Notes: generated by a model from the letters alone, not told the origin. 53,961 nt of DNA from Deltaproteobacteria bacterium (GCA_015233135.1 JADFYH010000019.1:1-53961); one strand, 5' to 3'. Numbered from the stretch's first letter, positions 17,031-26,800 are shown. A program made the numbers and translations.

Positions 17031-19067
17031 TTACCCTATTTTATCCAAAACTATTTTCAGATCATTCTCGGGCAACTGACAACTCTGATTCTCACACAAA
17101 TAAAAAGTGACCTGATTATTTTGAATGCGGCGTCCTTTGAGTAAAGGGGGAAAATTCGACTCCTTTTCCGATCCCGTTAAAGTGAGATGAGGATGAAAAA
17201 CTTGTGAAATCTTTTGAATCATTTTTTCCATTTCAGCGGATGCCGACATAATTACCAATTCCTGCTTGGCCTTGAGCAGAAAATCATAAGCAATCAGCAT
17301 TTGTGAGCAGGCATGGGGATAGGCAGAGATGAGCTTTGAAAAATGGGAAAAAATAGTGAGGGCATCTTCTTTAAAAGAAGCATCCCCTGTTAAATGATAA
17401 AGGCGCAGCAAATTGAAGGCGCTCACCGCATTCCCACTGGGCAAGGCCGTATCCATACAGTCTTTGCTGCGAAGCAAAACGCTTTCGTCTAAGCCGTCGC
17501 TAAAAAAGAAGGCGCCTTTTGTAACATCCCAGAAGAGTTCTTTTTGTTTTTGTTGCAGTTCAACGACTCGTTGTAAAATTTGTGGATTCGGAGAGGCCTC
17601 TTGGAAATCGAGCAACCCTTGAATGAGAAAGGCATAGTCGTCTAAATACCCTGCGTATTTCACTTCATTTTGTGCATAGCGCGCAAAGAGCTTTCCCTCT
17701 TGAAAGAGTCCACTTTTCTCGAAAATAAAATTTATTGTGCCCTTTAAAGCACTCAAATATTTTTGATCCCCTAAAATTCGAAATCCTAGCGCAAAAGCAG
17801 AGAGCATTAAGCCATTCCAAGAAGTGAGAATTTTTTCATCTCGATGAGGTCGAATTCTTTTTTCTCGAACTGCGAAAAGTTTTTCTTGAGCCGATTTTGC
17901 AAAGAGATTTTCTTTGTCCTTCCAGGTAAATTGATCTTGAGGCCAAAGCACATTCGAGGAGTGCTCGAAATTTCCAGACTCCGTCACCCCATACATTTTT
18001 TGAAATAGCTGAAATTCATCTTCACTTAAAACTTGTTTCAATTCAGAATAGGACCAGGCATAAAACTTTCCTTCTTCTCCTTCGCTGTCGGCATCTTCCG
18101 CCGAAAAAAATCCGCCTTCCGGATGCTGCAAATCGCGCAACACATAATCCAAAATCTCTTTCGCAACACTAGCAAACATCTCTCGCAAATTCCCCTCTCC
18201 CCTTGGGGGAGAGGGACAGAGTGAGGGGTCTGCCAACACCTGACAAGCTTCCAGATAGGTTTTGGCGAGCAAGGCATTGTCATATAGCATTTTTTCAAAG
18301 TGAGGAATCAACCATTTTTCATCGGTAGAATAACGCGCAAAACCGCCACCCAAGTGATCGTACATTCCACCACGGGCCATTTTTTCTAAAGTGTATGTGA
18401 CTGCATGCAAAAGTAACGGGGCCTTATTTTGATGGTAGAGACGCAGCAACAAAGAAAGTTGTGTGGCTTGCGGAAACTTTGGAGCAGATCCAAAACCACC
18501 CCATTTCGAATCGAAAGTAGCCAGAGAATGTTCAGTAAATTTTTTGAAAATTTCTTCATCCATTTCCACACGAGTAAGATCCGGATCTTTTTGAGCACGA
18601 ATGTGTGCTAAAAGTTCTTCCCCCGATTTCTGAAGATTCGCCTGATCGGTTCTCCAAATTTCTGCAATTTTTTCAAGTAAACCTATAAATTGGACGCGAG
18701 GCCAGTAAGTGCCCCCATAAAAGGGTTTGAGGTCGGGCGTTAAAAATATTGAAAGCGGCCAACCTCCCCGCTGCCCCATGGCATGTACAGCGGCCATGTA
18801 GATTTCGTCGATATCAGGCCGTTCTTCCCGATCAATTTTGATATTGATAAAATACCGGTTCATCACTTGTGCCACCTGCTCATTTTCAAAACTCTCGTGT
18901 GCCATCACGTGACACCAATGACAGGTGGAATAACCAATGCTCAGAAAGATAGGTTTGTTTTGTTCTTTGGCAGCCTGGAAAGCTGCTTCACCCCAAGAGT
19001 ACCAATTTACAGGATTATCTTTGTGTTGAAGGAGATAGGGGGATTTTTCATTTTGAAGTAAATTCAT
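17031..19067 (-). CDS. DUF255/YyaL-family thioredoxin-domain protein
   Basis: A 678-residue protein of the YyaL / spermatogenesis-associated protein 20 family. The N-terminal thioredoxin-like domain (DUF255) has [19 protein letters not shown] and the dithiol motif Cys49-His-Trp-Cys52. The C-terminal two-thirds is an alpha/alpha-toroid like N-acylglucosamine 2-epimerases ([21 protein letters not shown]). The enzymatic role of the family is poorly known. Odd feature: residues ~280-293 ([11 protein letters not shown]) come from an in-frame palindromic repeat at 18192-18228. The ATG overlaps the stop of the RelE-type toxin gene (ATGA), so it is translationally coupled to a toxin-antitoxin pair. 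Confidence 0.93.
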   Translation of the reverse strand: MNLLQNEKSPYLLQHKDNPVNWYSWGEAAFQAAKEQNKPIFLSIGYSTCHWCHVMAHESFENEQVAQVMNRYFINIKIDREERPDIDEIYMAAVHAMGQRGGWPLSIFLTPDLKPFYGGTYWPRVQFIGLLEKIAEIWRTDQANLQKSGEELLAHIRAQKDPDLTRVEMDEEIFKKFTEHSLATFDSKWGGFGSAPKFPQATQLSLLLRLYHQNKAPLLLHAVTYTLEKMARGGMYDHLGGGFARYSTDEKWLIPHFEKMLYDNALLAKTYLEACQVLADPSLCPSPPRGEGNLREMFASVAKEILDYVLRDLQHPEGGFFSAEDADSEGEEGKFYAWSYSELKQVLSEDEFQLFQKMYGVTESGNFEHSSNVLWPQDQFTWKDKENLFAKSAQEKLFAVREKRIRPHRDEKILTSWNGLMLSAFALGFRILGDQKYLSALKGTINFIFEKSGLFQEGKLFARYAQNEVKYAGYLDDYAFLIQGLLDFQEASPNPQILQRVVELQQKQKELFWDVTKGAFFFSDGLDESVLLRSKDCMDTALPSGNAVSAFNLLRLYHLTGDASFKEDALTIFSHFSKLISAYPHACSQMLIAYDFLLKAKQELVIMSASAEMEKMIQKISQVFHPHLTLTGSEKESNFPPLLKGRRIQNNQVTFYLCENQSCQLPENDLKIVLDKIG
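18192..18228. repeat. GC-rich palindromic repeat inserted in frame in the DUF255 gene
   Basis: CCCCTCTCCCCTTGGGGGAG followed by AGGGACAGAGTGAGGGG, a divergent member of the palindrome family found at 5373, 13887 and 30916. It is translated as part of the protein in a loop between toroid helices. Confidence 0.8.
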
Positions 19068-19375
19068 AATAATGAAATGTCTTTCGTTTCCATTCGTCCA
19101 TGCAAAACACGATTCACAGAAACTGTTTTCTCAATCACTCGATACACGATGAGATATTCCCCCAAGAAAACTTCGTAATCGTTTTCTGAACCCCAATAAA
19201 ATTTGTCTGTTACTTTTTTCCCACGTAAAGGAAAATACTGGAGAGATTTGATTTTGGATAAGATTTGTTTTTTGAAATTTGTCGCTGCTTTTGGTTTATC
19301 AAGACGAATATGGTTCACAATTTCTCGAATATCGTTGTTAGCGGGTCTAGAAATAAAAACGCCGTATTTTATCAC
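19064..19375 (-). CDS. RelE/ParE-type toxin
   Basis: A 103-residue protein: [20 protein letters not shown] (first strand and long helix), PLRGKKV, then [28 protein letters not shown]. This is the RelE/ParE fold, in which the YLIVYRV..V.RVLHGR region is highly typical. The family includes mRNA interferases and gyrase poisons; which of these applies here is not determinable. The start is GTG overlapping the antitoxin stop (GTGA). Its own stop overlaps the start of the DUF255 gene, so three genes are chained by 4-base overlaps. Confidence 0.92.
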   Translation of the reverse strand: MIKYGVFISRPANNDIREIVNHIRLDKPKAATNFKKQILSKIKSLQYFPLRGKKVTDKFYWGSENDYEVFLGEYLIVYRVIEKTVSVNRVLHGRMETKDISLL

Positions 19376-19641
19376 ATTTTCTCCAGTTCTTTTTTGAACT
19401 CTTCAAGGCTAACGCAATCCCCTCTTTCAATGGCGTCAGACCCTTCCTGCAAAGCCTTAATAAAAACCTCTCTTTCAAAACGTTTTTCAAAATCTTTTAC
19501 ATCCATACACACCATGGTCGCTCTCCCATTTTGTGTCACAAAAATAGGACGCTGTGTTTTTTGTAAACGTTTAATCACCTTACTTGCGCCATGTACCAGG
19601 TCACTAATGGGAATAATATCTTCAGTTAAAGATCTAATCAT
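19372..19641 (-). CDS. Phd/YefM-type antitoxin
   Basis: An 89-residue antitoxin: the N-terminal Phd/YefM fold ISDLVHGASKVIKRLQKTQRPIFVTQNGRATMV (DNA-binding and dimerisation) is followed by an acidic, flexible C-terminus that binds the toxin. The ribosome-binding site TAGGAG lies 6 bases before the ATG. It heads the operon antitoxin-toxin-DUF255. Confidence 0.92.
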   Translation of the reverse strand: MIRSLTEDIIPISDLVHGASKVIKRLQKTQRPIFVTQNGRATMVCMDVKDFEKRFEREVFIKALQEGSDAIERGDCVSLEEFKKELEKM

Positions 19642-19658
19642 AAAATTCTCCTATTTAA

Positions 19659-19676
19659 ATTATATTTAGATATAAT
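19659..19676 (-). promoter_or_regulatory. Operator/-10 region of the Phd-RelE operon
   Basis: ATTATAT-TTAG-ATATAAT is a perfect 7-bp inverted repeat that also contains the TATAAT -10 element on the minus strand. Its location just upstream of the antitoxin start fits autoregulation. Confidence 0.6.
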
Positions 19677-19883
19677 CAATTCTTTCAGAAAAAATCAAGG
19701 CACTTTCCCCTTAATAAGTCCCGCCACCACACATCCCGGGAACTATCCATGTTTGAGGTGTTGAATCATAGGGAGAACCTTCATATTAAAGTTGACATAA
19801 ATCTAGGCCCTTATCTAAGTTTATTTTTCTACTTCAATTCTCTTATTGATTTCGTCAAGGGAGGATGTTACCCGCGAACAATT

Positions 19884-20672
19884 ATGGATGCTTCGCTGAT
19901 TATACCCATCTTTAAGGCTGAATCTTTTTTAGAAGGCACTTTAAAAGCTGTCTCAAGCCATTTGAGTACTTCAACGCTAAATTGGGAGTTGCTCTTGGTT
20001 TTAGATGCAAGTCCTGACCGATCTAAATTGATTTGTGAAGCATTCGCCAAGCGAAAACATCCTTTCACAGTTCGAGTTCTGGAAAACTCAACAAATATGG
20101 GCAAGGGAGCAACCGTAAAAGCAGGCATGCTTGCGGCTCGGGGAAGATACCGGATGTTCACCGATTGCGATCTGGCTTATCCCATGAGCGAAGTGGAAAA
20201 GGTGTTTGAAAGCCTGAAAAATGGGGCGGATATTGCCATTGCTTCTCGCACTCACGATGAATCAAACTATCTCTTCTCCACGCATAAGGTTTCCAAAATT
20301 TACAAGCGACATTTCATTAGTCGCAGTTTTAATTTATTCGTCAATGCTATCCTCCCCTTGAACCACAAAGATACTCAAGCAGGCCTGAAAGGTTTTAGGA
20401 GCGAAGTTGCCGATTATCTTTTTTCTCAATCCAAACTTCAGGGTTTCAGCTTCGATGTAGAAATTCTTTATCTTGCCCAAAATGCCGGTCTGAATATCCA
20501 GGAAGTCGGTATCAGCTATCACCACCGAGACATCTCCACCATCAATTTCTCCCGAGAAGGTTTCCGCATGGTGAGAGATATTTTCAAAATCCGTTACTGG
20601 AAATTACGCAAACAATACAGTGACTTTATCTCCACCAATTCGATTGAAGAAATTAATCCTACATGCGGATGA
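19884..20672 (+). CDS. Family 2 glycosyltransferase (DPM1/ALG5-like)
   Basis: A 262-residue GT-A fold enzyme: LIIPIFKAESFLEGTL at the N-terminus, then NMGKGATVKAGMLAARG, the metal-binding DCD in MFTDCDLAYP and the acceptor region GFSFDVEILYLAQNAG. This pattern fits dolichyl- or polyprenyl-phosphate sugar transferases (DPM1, ALG5, GtrB-like). Such enzymes make a lipid-linked sugar donor, which would suit the GT-C transferase two genes downstream. An upstream in-frame ATG (19749) would add 45 residues that do not look like the family. The shorter start is preferred, although its AGGGAGG motif is far (about 20 bases) upstream. Confidence 0.85.
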   Translation: MDASLIIPIFKAESFLEGTLKAVSSHLSTSTLNWELLLVLDASPDRSKLICEAFAKRKHPFTVRVLENSTNMGKGATVKAGMLAARGRYRMFTDCDLAYPMSEVEKVFESLKNGADIAIASRTHDESNYLFSTHKVSKIYKRHFISRSFNLFVNAILPLNHKDTQAGLKGFRSEVADYLFSQSKLQGFSFDVEILYLAQNAGLNIQEVGISYHHRDISTINFSREGFRMVRDIFKIRYWKLRKQYSDFISTNSIEEINPTCG

Positions 20673-21477
20673 TTACGGCTTCGCTCCCAGCATCAGCGAC
20701 GGCATTCTCAAGGCCTATGAATTTGGTCTTCTAAAATCCGCCAGCGCCCTGGTGAATTTTCCCTGCTCTCAAACTTATCTGAATAAAGCCAAAGAAACCA
20801 AGCTGGATCTAGGCTGGCATCTCAACTTGAGTCTGGGCCTTCCTCTTTCGGCTCCCAAAAAAATCCCTTCGCTGGTCGATCACAAGGGCTCCTTTTTTAG
20901 CTTAAAAAAACTTCTGCTGAAAAGCTTTTTGGGTTTGCTAGACAAAAAAGAATTAGAACTGGAATTACGGGCTCAATTAAAATTCCTGCAAACACATTAT
21001 GGCCCTGTATCCCACGTGGATGGACATCAACATATACACGTTTTCCCTGGTATCCGTGAGACTCTGAAAAAAATCTTGTTAGAAGAAAAAATCCCTTACT
21101 TGCGCCTGCCGCGAGAAGTAAATTTTTTTCAAGGGAAACGAAAACTCACCCGACTTTTTCTCGCTCTTCAAAAAGGTTCAGGCTCACTTTTTTGGAAAGA
21201 AACAAAGGTCCAAAGCCCGGCCTTCTATGGTTTAGGGCTAGGCAAAGATTCTCATAGCCTGCACGCCTGGACCAAACTACTTTCTACGATTCACAAGGAC
21301 TGCGCTGAAGTGATGTTGCATCCAGGTTTTCTCAATAAAGGAGAAAATCTTTACGGAGATGATTTTCCAGGAAATCGCGAAGCTGAACTTGAGTGCTTGC
21401 TCAGCGCTTCTTTTAAAGAATTAATTGCCACTAAAAATTTCGAGTGCAGGAGTTTTCGTTTGCTACTAGAACCCTAA
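20620..21477 (+). CDS. YdjC/HpnK-family carbohydrate deacetylase
   Basis: A 285-residue metal-dependent deacetylase: HADDYG (first Asp/metal), GWHLNLSLG, and HVDGHQHIHVFP (metal-binding histidines) are all in order. The family includes ChbG (chitooligosaccharide deacetylase) and HpnK (hopanoid biosynthesis). It overlaps the preceding glycosyltransferase gene by 53 bases if GTG 20620 is the start, or by 29 bases if TTG 20644 is used; both begin inside the upstream gene. With the flanking glycosyltransferases it probably modifies a lipid-linked or surface sugar. Confidence 0.9.
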   Translation: MTLSPPIRLKKLILHADDYGFAPSISDGILKAYEFGLLKSASALVNFPCSQTYLNKAKETKLDLGWHLNLSLGLPLSAPKKIPSLVDHKGSFFSLKKLLLKSFLGLLDKKELELELRAQLKFLQTHYGPVSHVDGHQHIHVFPGIRETLKKILLEEKIPYLRLPREVNFFQGKRKLTRLFLALQKGSGSLFWKETKVQSPAFYGLGLGKDSHSLHAWTKLLSTIHKDCAEVMLHPGFLNKGENLYGDDFPGNREAELECLLSASFKELIATKNFECRSFRLLLEP

Positions 21478-21485
21478 CTCTTTAC

Positions 21486-21648
21486 GTAACTGCTCAGGTA
21501 GTCCTGGAAATTGCGAGGACTGCCGAGCAATCCTTGAGAAAAAATACAAATGGCCCCCCAATTTCTCGGGGATGATGCGATTTTTGTTTTCGTTACCTCC
21601 AAAAGTTGCGAGTTCCGCAGCAATTGGAAGGGGTACCTGAGCAGTTAC
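21486..21648. repeat. MITE-like element, copy 1
   Basis: A 163-bp element bounded by a perfect 15-bp terminal inverted repeat, GTAACTGCTCAGGTA and TACCTGAGCAGTTAC. Its interior is about 85-90% identical by eye to the inverted copy at 35081-35240. It ends 6 bases before the ATG of the GT-C glycosyltransferase. It has no transposase and no obvious target-site duplication. Confidence 0.88.
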
Positions 21649-21654
21649 CTTTTT

Positions 21655-23238
21655 ATGCTAAAATCAAAATCTAATTTTCTTTCTGCCGGGCCCTCTCTTT
21701 TTTTTCTTTGGATCTTCTGCATCCTGCTCACCCGACTTCCATCTCTCTATCACGATTTTACTCAGGTGGATGAGGTGCTGTTCGCCCTGGGCACTAAAAT
21801 CTGGCTAAAAGGCGGCATTCCTTACATCGATTTTGTGGAAACCAAGGCCTTGGGCATTTATTATTTCTACGCCTTTGCCTCTTTGCTCAGCGGAAAAAGC
21901 GGACAGGTCTCTTTGCTTTCCATCCATCTGCTCACACTCGTTTGTGTTTTTTTGACGACCTTTTTTATCTATCAAATTGCGCTCAAACTTTATTCGGAAA
22001 AGGCCGCGTTTTACAGCAGCTTATTTTTCATCTTCTTTAGTACCAATTTTTTGCCCAACATCATCGCTGCCAACATGGAAGTGATTCTTTTGCTTCCTTA
22101 CACAATCTCGGTGTTTCTTATTTTAAAGCATGCAAAGGCAGTGCGACTCAAACACTGCTTTTTCAGCGGGATTTTTTTCAGCGCCGCCCTCCTCATCAAG
22201 CAACAAGCCGGGATGCTGCTTCCTCTCCAGTTGATCTACTTTCTTTTTCTCCTTCCCCGTCCTCAGCTGTGGACCCTTAGAAAGGGTTTGCTGGCAAGTC
22301 TTGTTTTTTTAATCGGATGCGTCCCACTTCCCCTGCTCATGTTGCTGCATCTTCAAAAGCTGGGCAGTTTGAATGCCTTCTTTTTTTGGGTAGTTTCAGA
22401 AAGCCTGAATTACGTTTGGCGAGGCGATCTGGCCATCGATGGCTGGGCAAAGTTTTTTTCACGAGGGCTTCCCTTTATTCTTGCCACCGCTCTGCCCTGG
22501 ATACTTTGCGGCCAACGTCTTATTTACTTTCTTAGAAATCGAAACTTCATCCCCCTGCATTCCAAACTGCAGGAAAACTATTTATGGATCTGGTTCTTTC
22601 TCAGTTTTTTCCCTATTGCCGCCGGTCACCGTTTTTTTGATCACTACTTTCTCATCATTTTCCCTCCCTTGTCTCTACTCGCAGGGCTGGCGGTAGATCA
22701 ATGGGCCCCCGAACAATGGCGACGCTATAAAATTGCTTTTTTCATAGCCTTCTTTTTACCCAGCCTTGGCTTTACTTTGCTTCGATACAACATGCATTCC
22801 ATGTATGCTTACACGCAGAAAGAAGACCTGGAAACCTATCGCCCTTATGGCGAGCAGCTCAAAAAATTAACCCGGGAAGACGACCGCGTATTTGTTTGGG
22901 GTTATGCTCCGTCGATTTATTGGTATTCCGGTCGTTTGCCGGCCACTCGCTTTTTATGGAGCGATCTTCTTTCAGGAAGAGTTCCAGGAATGAACGTCAA
23001 TAAATTCAGCACGGAAGAAATTGCAAAGTTTAAAATGCCTGAATCCTGGAACATGCTCTGGGAAGATTTTGAAAAACATCCCCCGCAAATTATCATGGAT
23101 ACTGGAACCGCTGGATTTCACGACTATCAAAAAATTCCCATGAGTGTTTATCCTCAGCTTTGGGAATATGTGCAGAAAAATTACGAGGAGCTAGAATCAT
23201 TCCAAGGGGCGAGAGTGTTTAGAAGGAAAAATCTTTAA
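21655..23238 (+). CDS. GT-C membrane glycosyltransferase (ArnT/PMT-like)
   Basis: A 527-residue polytopic protein with roughly 10-12 predicted TM segments. The first extracytoplasmic loop has DFTQVDEVLFALG, an acidic motif typical of GT39/ArnT/PglB-type GT-C enzymes. The short soluble C-terminal part includes EDDRVFVWGYAPSIYWYSGR. Such enzymes move a sugar from a polyprenyl-phosphate donor to a lipid or protein on the periplasmic side. The longer reading frame starting at 21550 is rejected because its first 35 codons lie in the MITE. No convincing Shine-Dalgarno lies before ATG 21655, so translation may be weak or may use another start. Confidence 0.88.
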   Translation: MLKSKSNFLSAGPSLFFLWIFCILLTRLPSLYHDFTQVDEVLFALGTKIWLKGGIPYIDFVETKALGIYYFYAFASLLSGKSGQVSLLSIHLLTLVCVFLTTFFIYQIALKLYSEKAAFYSSLFFIFFSTNFLPNIIAANMEVILLLPYTISVFLILKHAKAVRLKHCFFSGIFFSAALLIKQQAGMLLPLQLIYFLFLLPRPQLWTLRKGLLASLVFLIGCVPLPLLMLLHLQKLGSLNAFFFWVVSESLNYVWRGDLAIDGWAKFFSRGLPFILATALPWILCGQRLIYFLRNRNFIPLHSKLQENYLWIWFFLSFFPIAAGHRFFDHYFLIIFPPLSLLAGLAVDQWAPEQWRRYKIAFFIAFFLPSLGFTLLRYNMHSMYAYTQKEDLETYRPYGEQLKKLTREDDRVFVWGYAPSIYWYSGRLPATRFLWSDLLSGRVPGMNVNKFSTEEIAKFKMPESWNMLWEDFEKHPPQIIMDTGTAGFHDYQKIPMSVYPQLWEYVQKNYEELESFQGARVFRRKNL

Positions 23239-23250
23239 TATTAAAATGAA

Positions 23251-23372
23251 GCCTAATTGCAGAAATTTCTTTAGGCGAGGCGCTCGCGAAGAAGCAACCG
23301 GAGCGTAGCAGCGCTACGTGAGGATTGCGACTGAGTGAGCAACGAAGCATAAAGAGATTTATGCAATTAGGC
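23251..23372. repeat. Terminal-inverted-repeat element between GT-C gene and clpB
   Basis: A 122-bp element with 26-bp arms matching at 23 positions (left arm starts GCCTAATTGCAGAAATTTCT; right arm is its near-complement). The inner GC-rich palindrome ACGTAGCGCTGCTACGC is read on the minus strand at about 23304-23320. It abuts the clpB stop codon and could serve as a terminator-like hairpin between convergent genes. It has no T-tract. Confidence 0.82.
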
Positions 23373-23373
23373 A

Positions 23374-25953
23374 CTAAACCTTCCGAAATACCACCGCCCC
23401 TATTTCCCCCGCATCCGCTTCAATACTATCTCCTTCTTTAAACTCTCCTTTAAGAATCTTCAGGGCAAGCGGATCTTGAATATACTTTTGAATAGCCCGC
23501 TTCAAAGGCCTTGCTCCATATTGAGGATCAAAGCCATGCTTGGCCAGATAGATTTTGGCCCCTTCGGTGAGATGCAGGGTCATTTTGCGATCTGCCAACA
23601 ATTTCTCCAGGCGTTTCAATTGTACTTCAACAATGTGTTTGATCTGCTCTTCTTTGAGGGCATCAAAAATAATGATGTCATCCACACGGTTCAAAAATTC
23701 GGGCCTGAAATGTTTGCGCAATTCTTCCATCATACTAGTTTCCATATCTCTTTCGGGAAGACCCAGATAGGCGAAATGAGAACCAACATTAGAGGTCATG
23801 ATGATCACTGTATTCTTAAAATCGACCGTACGACCTTGACCATCCGTAAGTCTGCCGTCGTCCAGCACCTGCAACAAAATATTGAAAACATCCGGATGCG
23901 CTTTTTCAATTTCATCGAAAAGCACCACTGAATAAGGCCGACGTCGAACCGTTTCGGTGAGTTGACCCCCTTCTTCATAACCCACATAGCCCGGAGGAGC
24001 ACCGATGAGACGGGACACACTGTGCTTTTCCATATACTCGCTCATATCAATGCGCGTCATGGCGGCCTCGTCGTCAAACATGAATTCGGCCAGGGCTCGG
24101 GCGGTTTCTGTTTTGCCCACTCCCGTTGGGCCCAAGAAGATGAAAGAGCCAATGGGGCGATTGGGATCCTGCAAACCCGCACGAGAACGTCGTACGGCGT
24201 TGGCCACTTTCAAAAGTGCTTCTTCCTGACCGATCACTCGTTGACGCAGGCGATCTTCCATGTGCACCAGCTTTTCCACTTCCCCTTCCATCATTCGGGA
24301 AATAGGCACTCCTGTCCATTTGGCCACCACCTCGGCAATGTCTTCGGCTCCCACTTCTTCTTTAAGCATTTTCTTTTTGCTTTGCAACTTAGCCAGTTTT
24401 TCATTTTCAGTTTTCAATTCTTTTTCAAGACCCAGCAGCACCCCATATTTTAATTCGGCCGCCTTATTAAGGTCTCCCGAGCGCTCCGCCCGCTCGCTCT
24501 CCTGCTTGGTTTGCTCGATTTTTTCTTTCACAGTTCTAATTTTAGAAATCACTTCTTTTTCATTTTGCCAATGCGCCTTCAGCTTTGAGGTTTCTTCGCG
24601 CAAACCCACTAAATCCTTTTCGATACGGGCCAATCTCTCTTGTGAGGCCGCATCTTGCTCTTTTTTCAGGGCCTGGCGTTCGATTTCATATTGGGTGATT
24701 TTGCGTTCGATTTCATCGATCACTGTCGGGAGACTGTCGATTTCGATGCGTAATTTGGAGGCCGATTCATCGATAAGATCGATGGCTTTATCCGGTAAAA
24801 AACGGGAGGTAATATAACGATGGGAAAGCTGCACCGCCGCCACAATGGCTTCATCTTTGATACGCACGCCGTGATGGACTTCGTAGCGTTCCTTGAGCCC
24901 ACGCAAAATGGCAATGGCATCTTCCACGCTGGGTTCGCCGACAAAGACAGACTGAAAGCGCCTTTCCAGGGCAGGATCTTTTTCGACATGTTTGCGATAT
25001 TCGTCTAGAGTGGTGGCTCCCACGCAACGCAGCTCGCCCCTTGCCAAGGCGGGCTTCAGCATATTGGAGGCATCCATGGCCCCTTCTCCCGCACCCGCCC
25101 CCACCAAGGTGTGAAGCTCATCGATGAAGAGAATGATCTTTCCTTCTGCCTCGGTGATTTCTTTGATTAAGGATTTGAGTCGATCCTCAAATTCTCCCCG
25201 ATATTTAGTGCCCGCAAGCAGCGCCCCCAAATCTAAGGACAATAAAGTTTTATCTCTTAAACTTTCGGGAACATCCCCATGGGCAATCCGTTGGGCCAAG
25301 CCCTCGACGATAGCGGTTTTTCCAACCCCCGGCTCACCAATGAGTACCGGATTATTTTTGGTCCGACGGGAGAGCACCTGAACCACGCGACGCACCTCAT
25401 CGTCCCGTCCAATCACCGGATCCATCTTTCCGCGACGAGCCAGGTCCGTTAAATCACGACAATATTTTTTGAGAGATTGATATTTACCTTCCGGATTTTG
25501 ATCACTCACTCGATGAGAACCCCGGATATCCAGCAGGGCTTTCATCAAGGATTCTCGACTCACCCCTCTCTCCTTTAAAAACCTGGAAAGTCGCGCTTCT
25601 TTCAGATCGACAAAGGCCAGCAAGAGATGTTCGGTGCTCACATAATCATCTTTCAACTGAGCGGCTTCCTTCTGAGCCTCCTCAAGGGCTTTCTTAAACG
25701 TTGGCGCAATGTATTCTCCCGATCCTCCTGAAACTTTTGGAAATTTTTCGATCAGACCGATTGTATCATTTTGAACTTTTTTGGGGTCCACACCGATTTT
25801 TTGAAGGATAGAAGGAACAATCCCCTCCTCCTGCCTAAGCAGGGCCAGTAACAAATGTTCCGGCTCCATTTGCTGATTGCCATGTTCGGCAGCAAGGTTC
25901 TGGGCTTCACTGAGGGCCTCTTGGGTTTTTACTGTAAATTTGTCATAGCGCAT
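23374..25953 (-). CDS. clpB: ClpB disaggregase chaperone
   Basis: An 859-residue Hsp100 ATPase (E. coli ClpB is 857). The N-domain is at ~1-150 ([20 protein letters not shown]). NBD1 has Walker A GEPGVGKT and Walker B IILFIDE. The middle coiled-coil domain runs from about residue 405 to 525. NBD2 has GPTGVGKTE and [14 protein letters not shown]. The C-terminus is charged and the IGx loop for ClpP is absent, as expected. ClpB rescues aggregated proteins together with DnaK. The start is placed at MRYDKFT because GGAGAAC lies 6 bases before it; an ATG nine codons upstream is less supported. It is a single gene on the minus strand. Confidence 0.96.
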   Translation of the reverse strand: MRYDKFTVKTQEALSEAQNLAAEHGNQQMEPEHLLLALLRQEEGIVPSILQKIGVDPKKVQNDTIGLIEKFPKVSGGSGEYIAPTFKKALEEAQKEAAQLKDDYVSTEHLLLAFVDLKEARLSRFLKERGVSRESLMKALLDIRGSHRVSDQNPEGKYQSLKKYCRDLTDLARRGKMDPVIGRDDEVRRVVQVLSRRTKNNPVLIGEPGVGKTAIVEGLAQRIAHGDVPESLRDKTLLSLDLGALLAGTKYRGEFEDRLKSLIKEITEAEGKIILFIDELHTLVGAGAGEGAMDASNMLKPALARGELRCVGATTLDEYRKHVEKDPALERRFQSVFVGEPSVEDAIAILRGLKERYEVHHGVRIKDEAIVAAVQLSHRYITSRFLPDKAIDLIDESASKLRIEIDSLPTVIDEIERKITQYEIERQALKKEQDAASQERLARIEKDLVGLREETSKLKAHWQNEKEVISKIRTVKEKIEQTKQESERAERSGDLNKAAELKYGVLLGLEKELKTENEKLAKLQSKKKMLKEEVGAEDIAEVVAKWTGVPISRMMEGEVEKLVHMEDRLRQRVIGQEEALLKVANAVRRSRAGLQDPNRPIGSFIFLGPTGVGKTETARALAEFMFDDEAAMTRIDMSEYMEKHSVSRLIGAPPGYVGYEEGGQLTETVRRRPYSVVLFDEIEKAHPDVFNILLQVLDDGRLTDGQGRTVDFKNTVIIMTSNVGSHFAYLGLPERDMETSMMEELRKHFRPEFLNRVDDIIIFDALKEEQIKHIVEVQLKRLEKLLADRKMTLHLTEGAKIYLAKHGFDPQYGARPLKRAIQKYIQDPLALKILKGEFKEGDSIEADAGEIGAVVFRKV

Positions 25954-26172
25954 GAGGTTCTCCAGTTTAGTGTTTACCATTACACCTAACCCCCCTCAAA
26001 TACGCCCTGATGCGTCAAAGTCAAGAGAGGCCGTTTATATTTTGGACAATGAAAACAGAGTTAATTTTAATTTGAAGAAATCAACTCTTGTTAAAGAAAA
26101 TTAAATCGTCAAAGGAGAATTATTTTCATTCTTACACTTGTCACTAATCTGTAAAAAACCGATAATGAAAAG
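25954..26172. promoter_or_regulatory. Divergent promoter region for clpB and the LOG-family gene
   Basis: A 219-base gap between divergent genes. On the minus strand CTTGACTTTGACGC (26010-26025 region) could be part of a heat-shock or housekeeping -35. A convincing -10 was not found, and neither CIRCE nor a strict sigma-32 consensus is present. Confidence 0.3.
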
Positions 26173-26769
26173 ATGAGAAAACGAATTTGCGTGTTTTGCG
26201 GAGCAAACCCCGGAAGAAATGGTGACTATACCGAAGCAGCCGAAAGATTAGGAAAAGCCTTGGTAGATCGTAACATTGCCCTCGTCTACGGGGGAACCAC
26301 TGTCGGCCTTATGGGCAGCGTGGCTAAAACAGTGACCGAGCTGGGAGGGGAAGTTCATGGTGTGATTCCTACCTTCTTGAGCAAAGTGGAATTTCCAAAT
26401 CATCAAGTCACTCACTTTTATGAAGTGGGCAGCATGCACGAACGAAAGCAAAAAATGCACGACCTGTCCGATGCCTTCATTGCTTTGCCTGGCGGATTCG
26501 GAACCATGGAAGAAATTTTTGAAACCCTTACCTGGGGACAACTTGGGCTGCACAAAAAACCTTCTCTCTTTTTGAACATCAAAGGCTATTACCGCTCTCT
26601 CCTCAGTTTTTTTGATCATGCCATCGCCGAAGGCTTCGTTCGAGATTCACATCGGGGCTTATACCTAATTGAAGAAGATCCTGTGAAGGCAGTGGGAAAA
26701 CTGGACACCCTCATTGAGGCCACACAGAGAAACCCCAAGGTCAAATCCCTTCTGGCCAAGAAGATGTAA
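26173..26769 (+). CDS. LOG-family protein (lysine decarboxylase-like fold)
   Basis: A 198-residue protein: ICVFCGANPGRN at the N-terminus, LVYGGTTVGLMGSVA, the HERKQKMH motif and the PGGFGTMEEIFE signature PGGxGTxxE. The arrangement is that of LOG (LONELY GUY) proteins, which are cytokinin riboside 5'-monophosphate phosphoribohydrolases in plants and bacteria. Related proteins act as nucleotide-monophosphate nucleosidases (PpnN). The physiological substrate in this organism is unknown. Only a weak ribosome-binding site (GAAAAG) precedes the ATG. Confidence 0.92.
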   Translation: MRKRICVFCGANPGRNGDYTEAAERLGKALVDRNIALVYGGTTVGLMGSVAKTVTELGGEVHGVIPTFLSKVEFPNHQVTHFYEVGSMHERKQKMHDLSDAFIALPGGFGTMEEIFETLTWGQLGLHKKPSLFLNIKGYYRSLLSFFDHAIAEGFVRDSHRGLYLIEEDPVKAVGKLDTLIEATQRNPKVKSLLAKKM

Positions 26770-26771
26770 AA

Positions 26772-26800
26772 TTGACGCTGCCTTACAATCAGGCCATAAA
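26772..26800 (+). promoter_or_regulatory. Possible promoter of the histidine kinase at 26944
   Basis: TTGACG (26772-26777), a 17-bp spacer and CATAAA (26795-26800). The spacing is good, and the -10 matches at four of six positions. It lies immediately after the LOG gene stop. The 175-base region otherwise holds nothing recognisable. Confidence 0.4.

Noticed and set aside
19749-19883. N-terminal extension of the family 2 glycosyltransferase
   Set aside because: The 45 residues precede the GT-A start strand (LIIPIF) and have no family likeness. ATG 19884 is preferred, though its ribosome-binding site is distant.
21550-21654. N-terminal extension of the GT-C gene from ATG 21550
   Set aside because: These 35 codons lie almost wholly within the MITE, and they do not form a plausible membrane-protein N-terminus; the first TM helix fits ATG 21655.
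23251-23372. Integron attC site
   Set aside because: The arms begin GCCTAATTGC rather than the core GYCTAAC/GTTRRRY, no integrase or cassette array is near, and the arms are longer than attC simple sites.
25954-26172. CIRCE element or sigma-32 promoter upstream of clpB
   Set aside because: No TTAGCACTC-N9-GAGTGCTAA and no CCCCAT-type -10 could be found; only a loose TTGACT is present.
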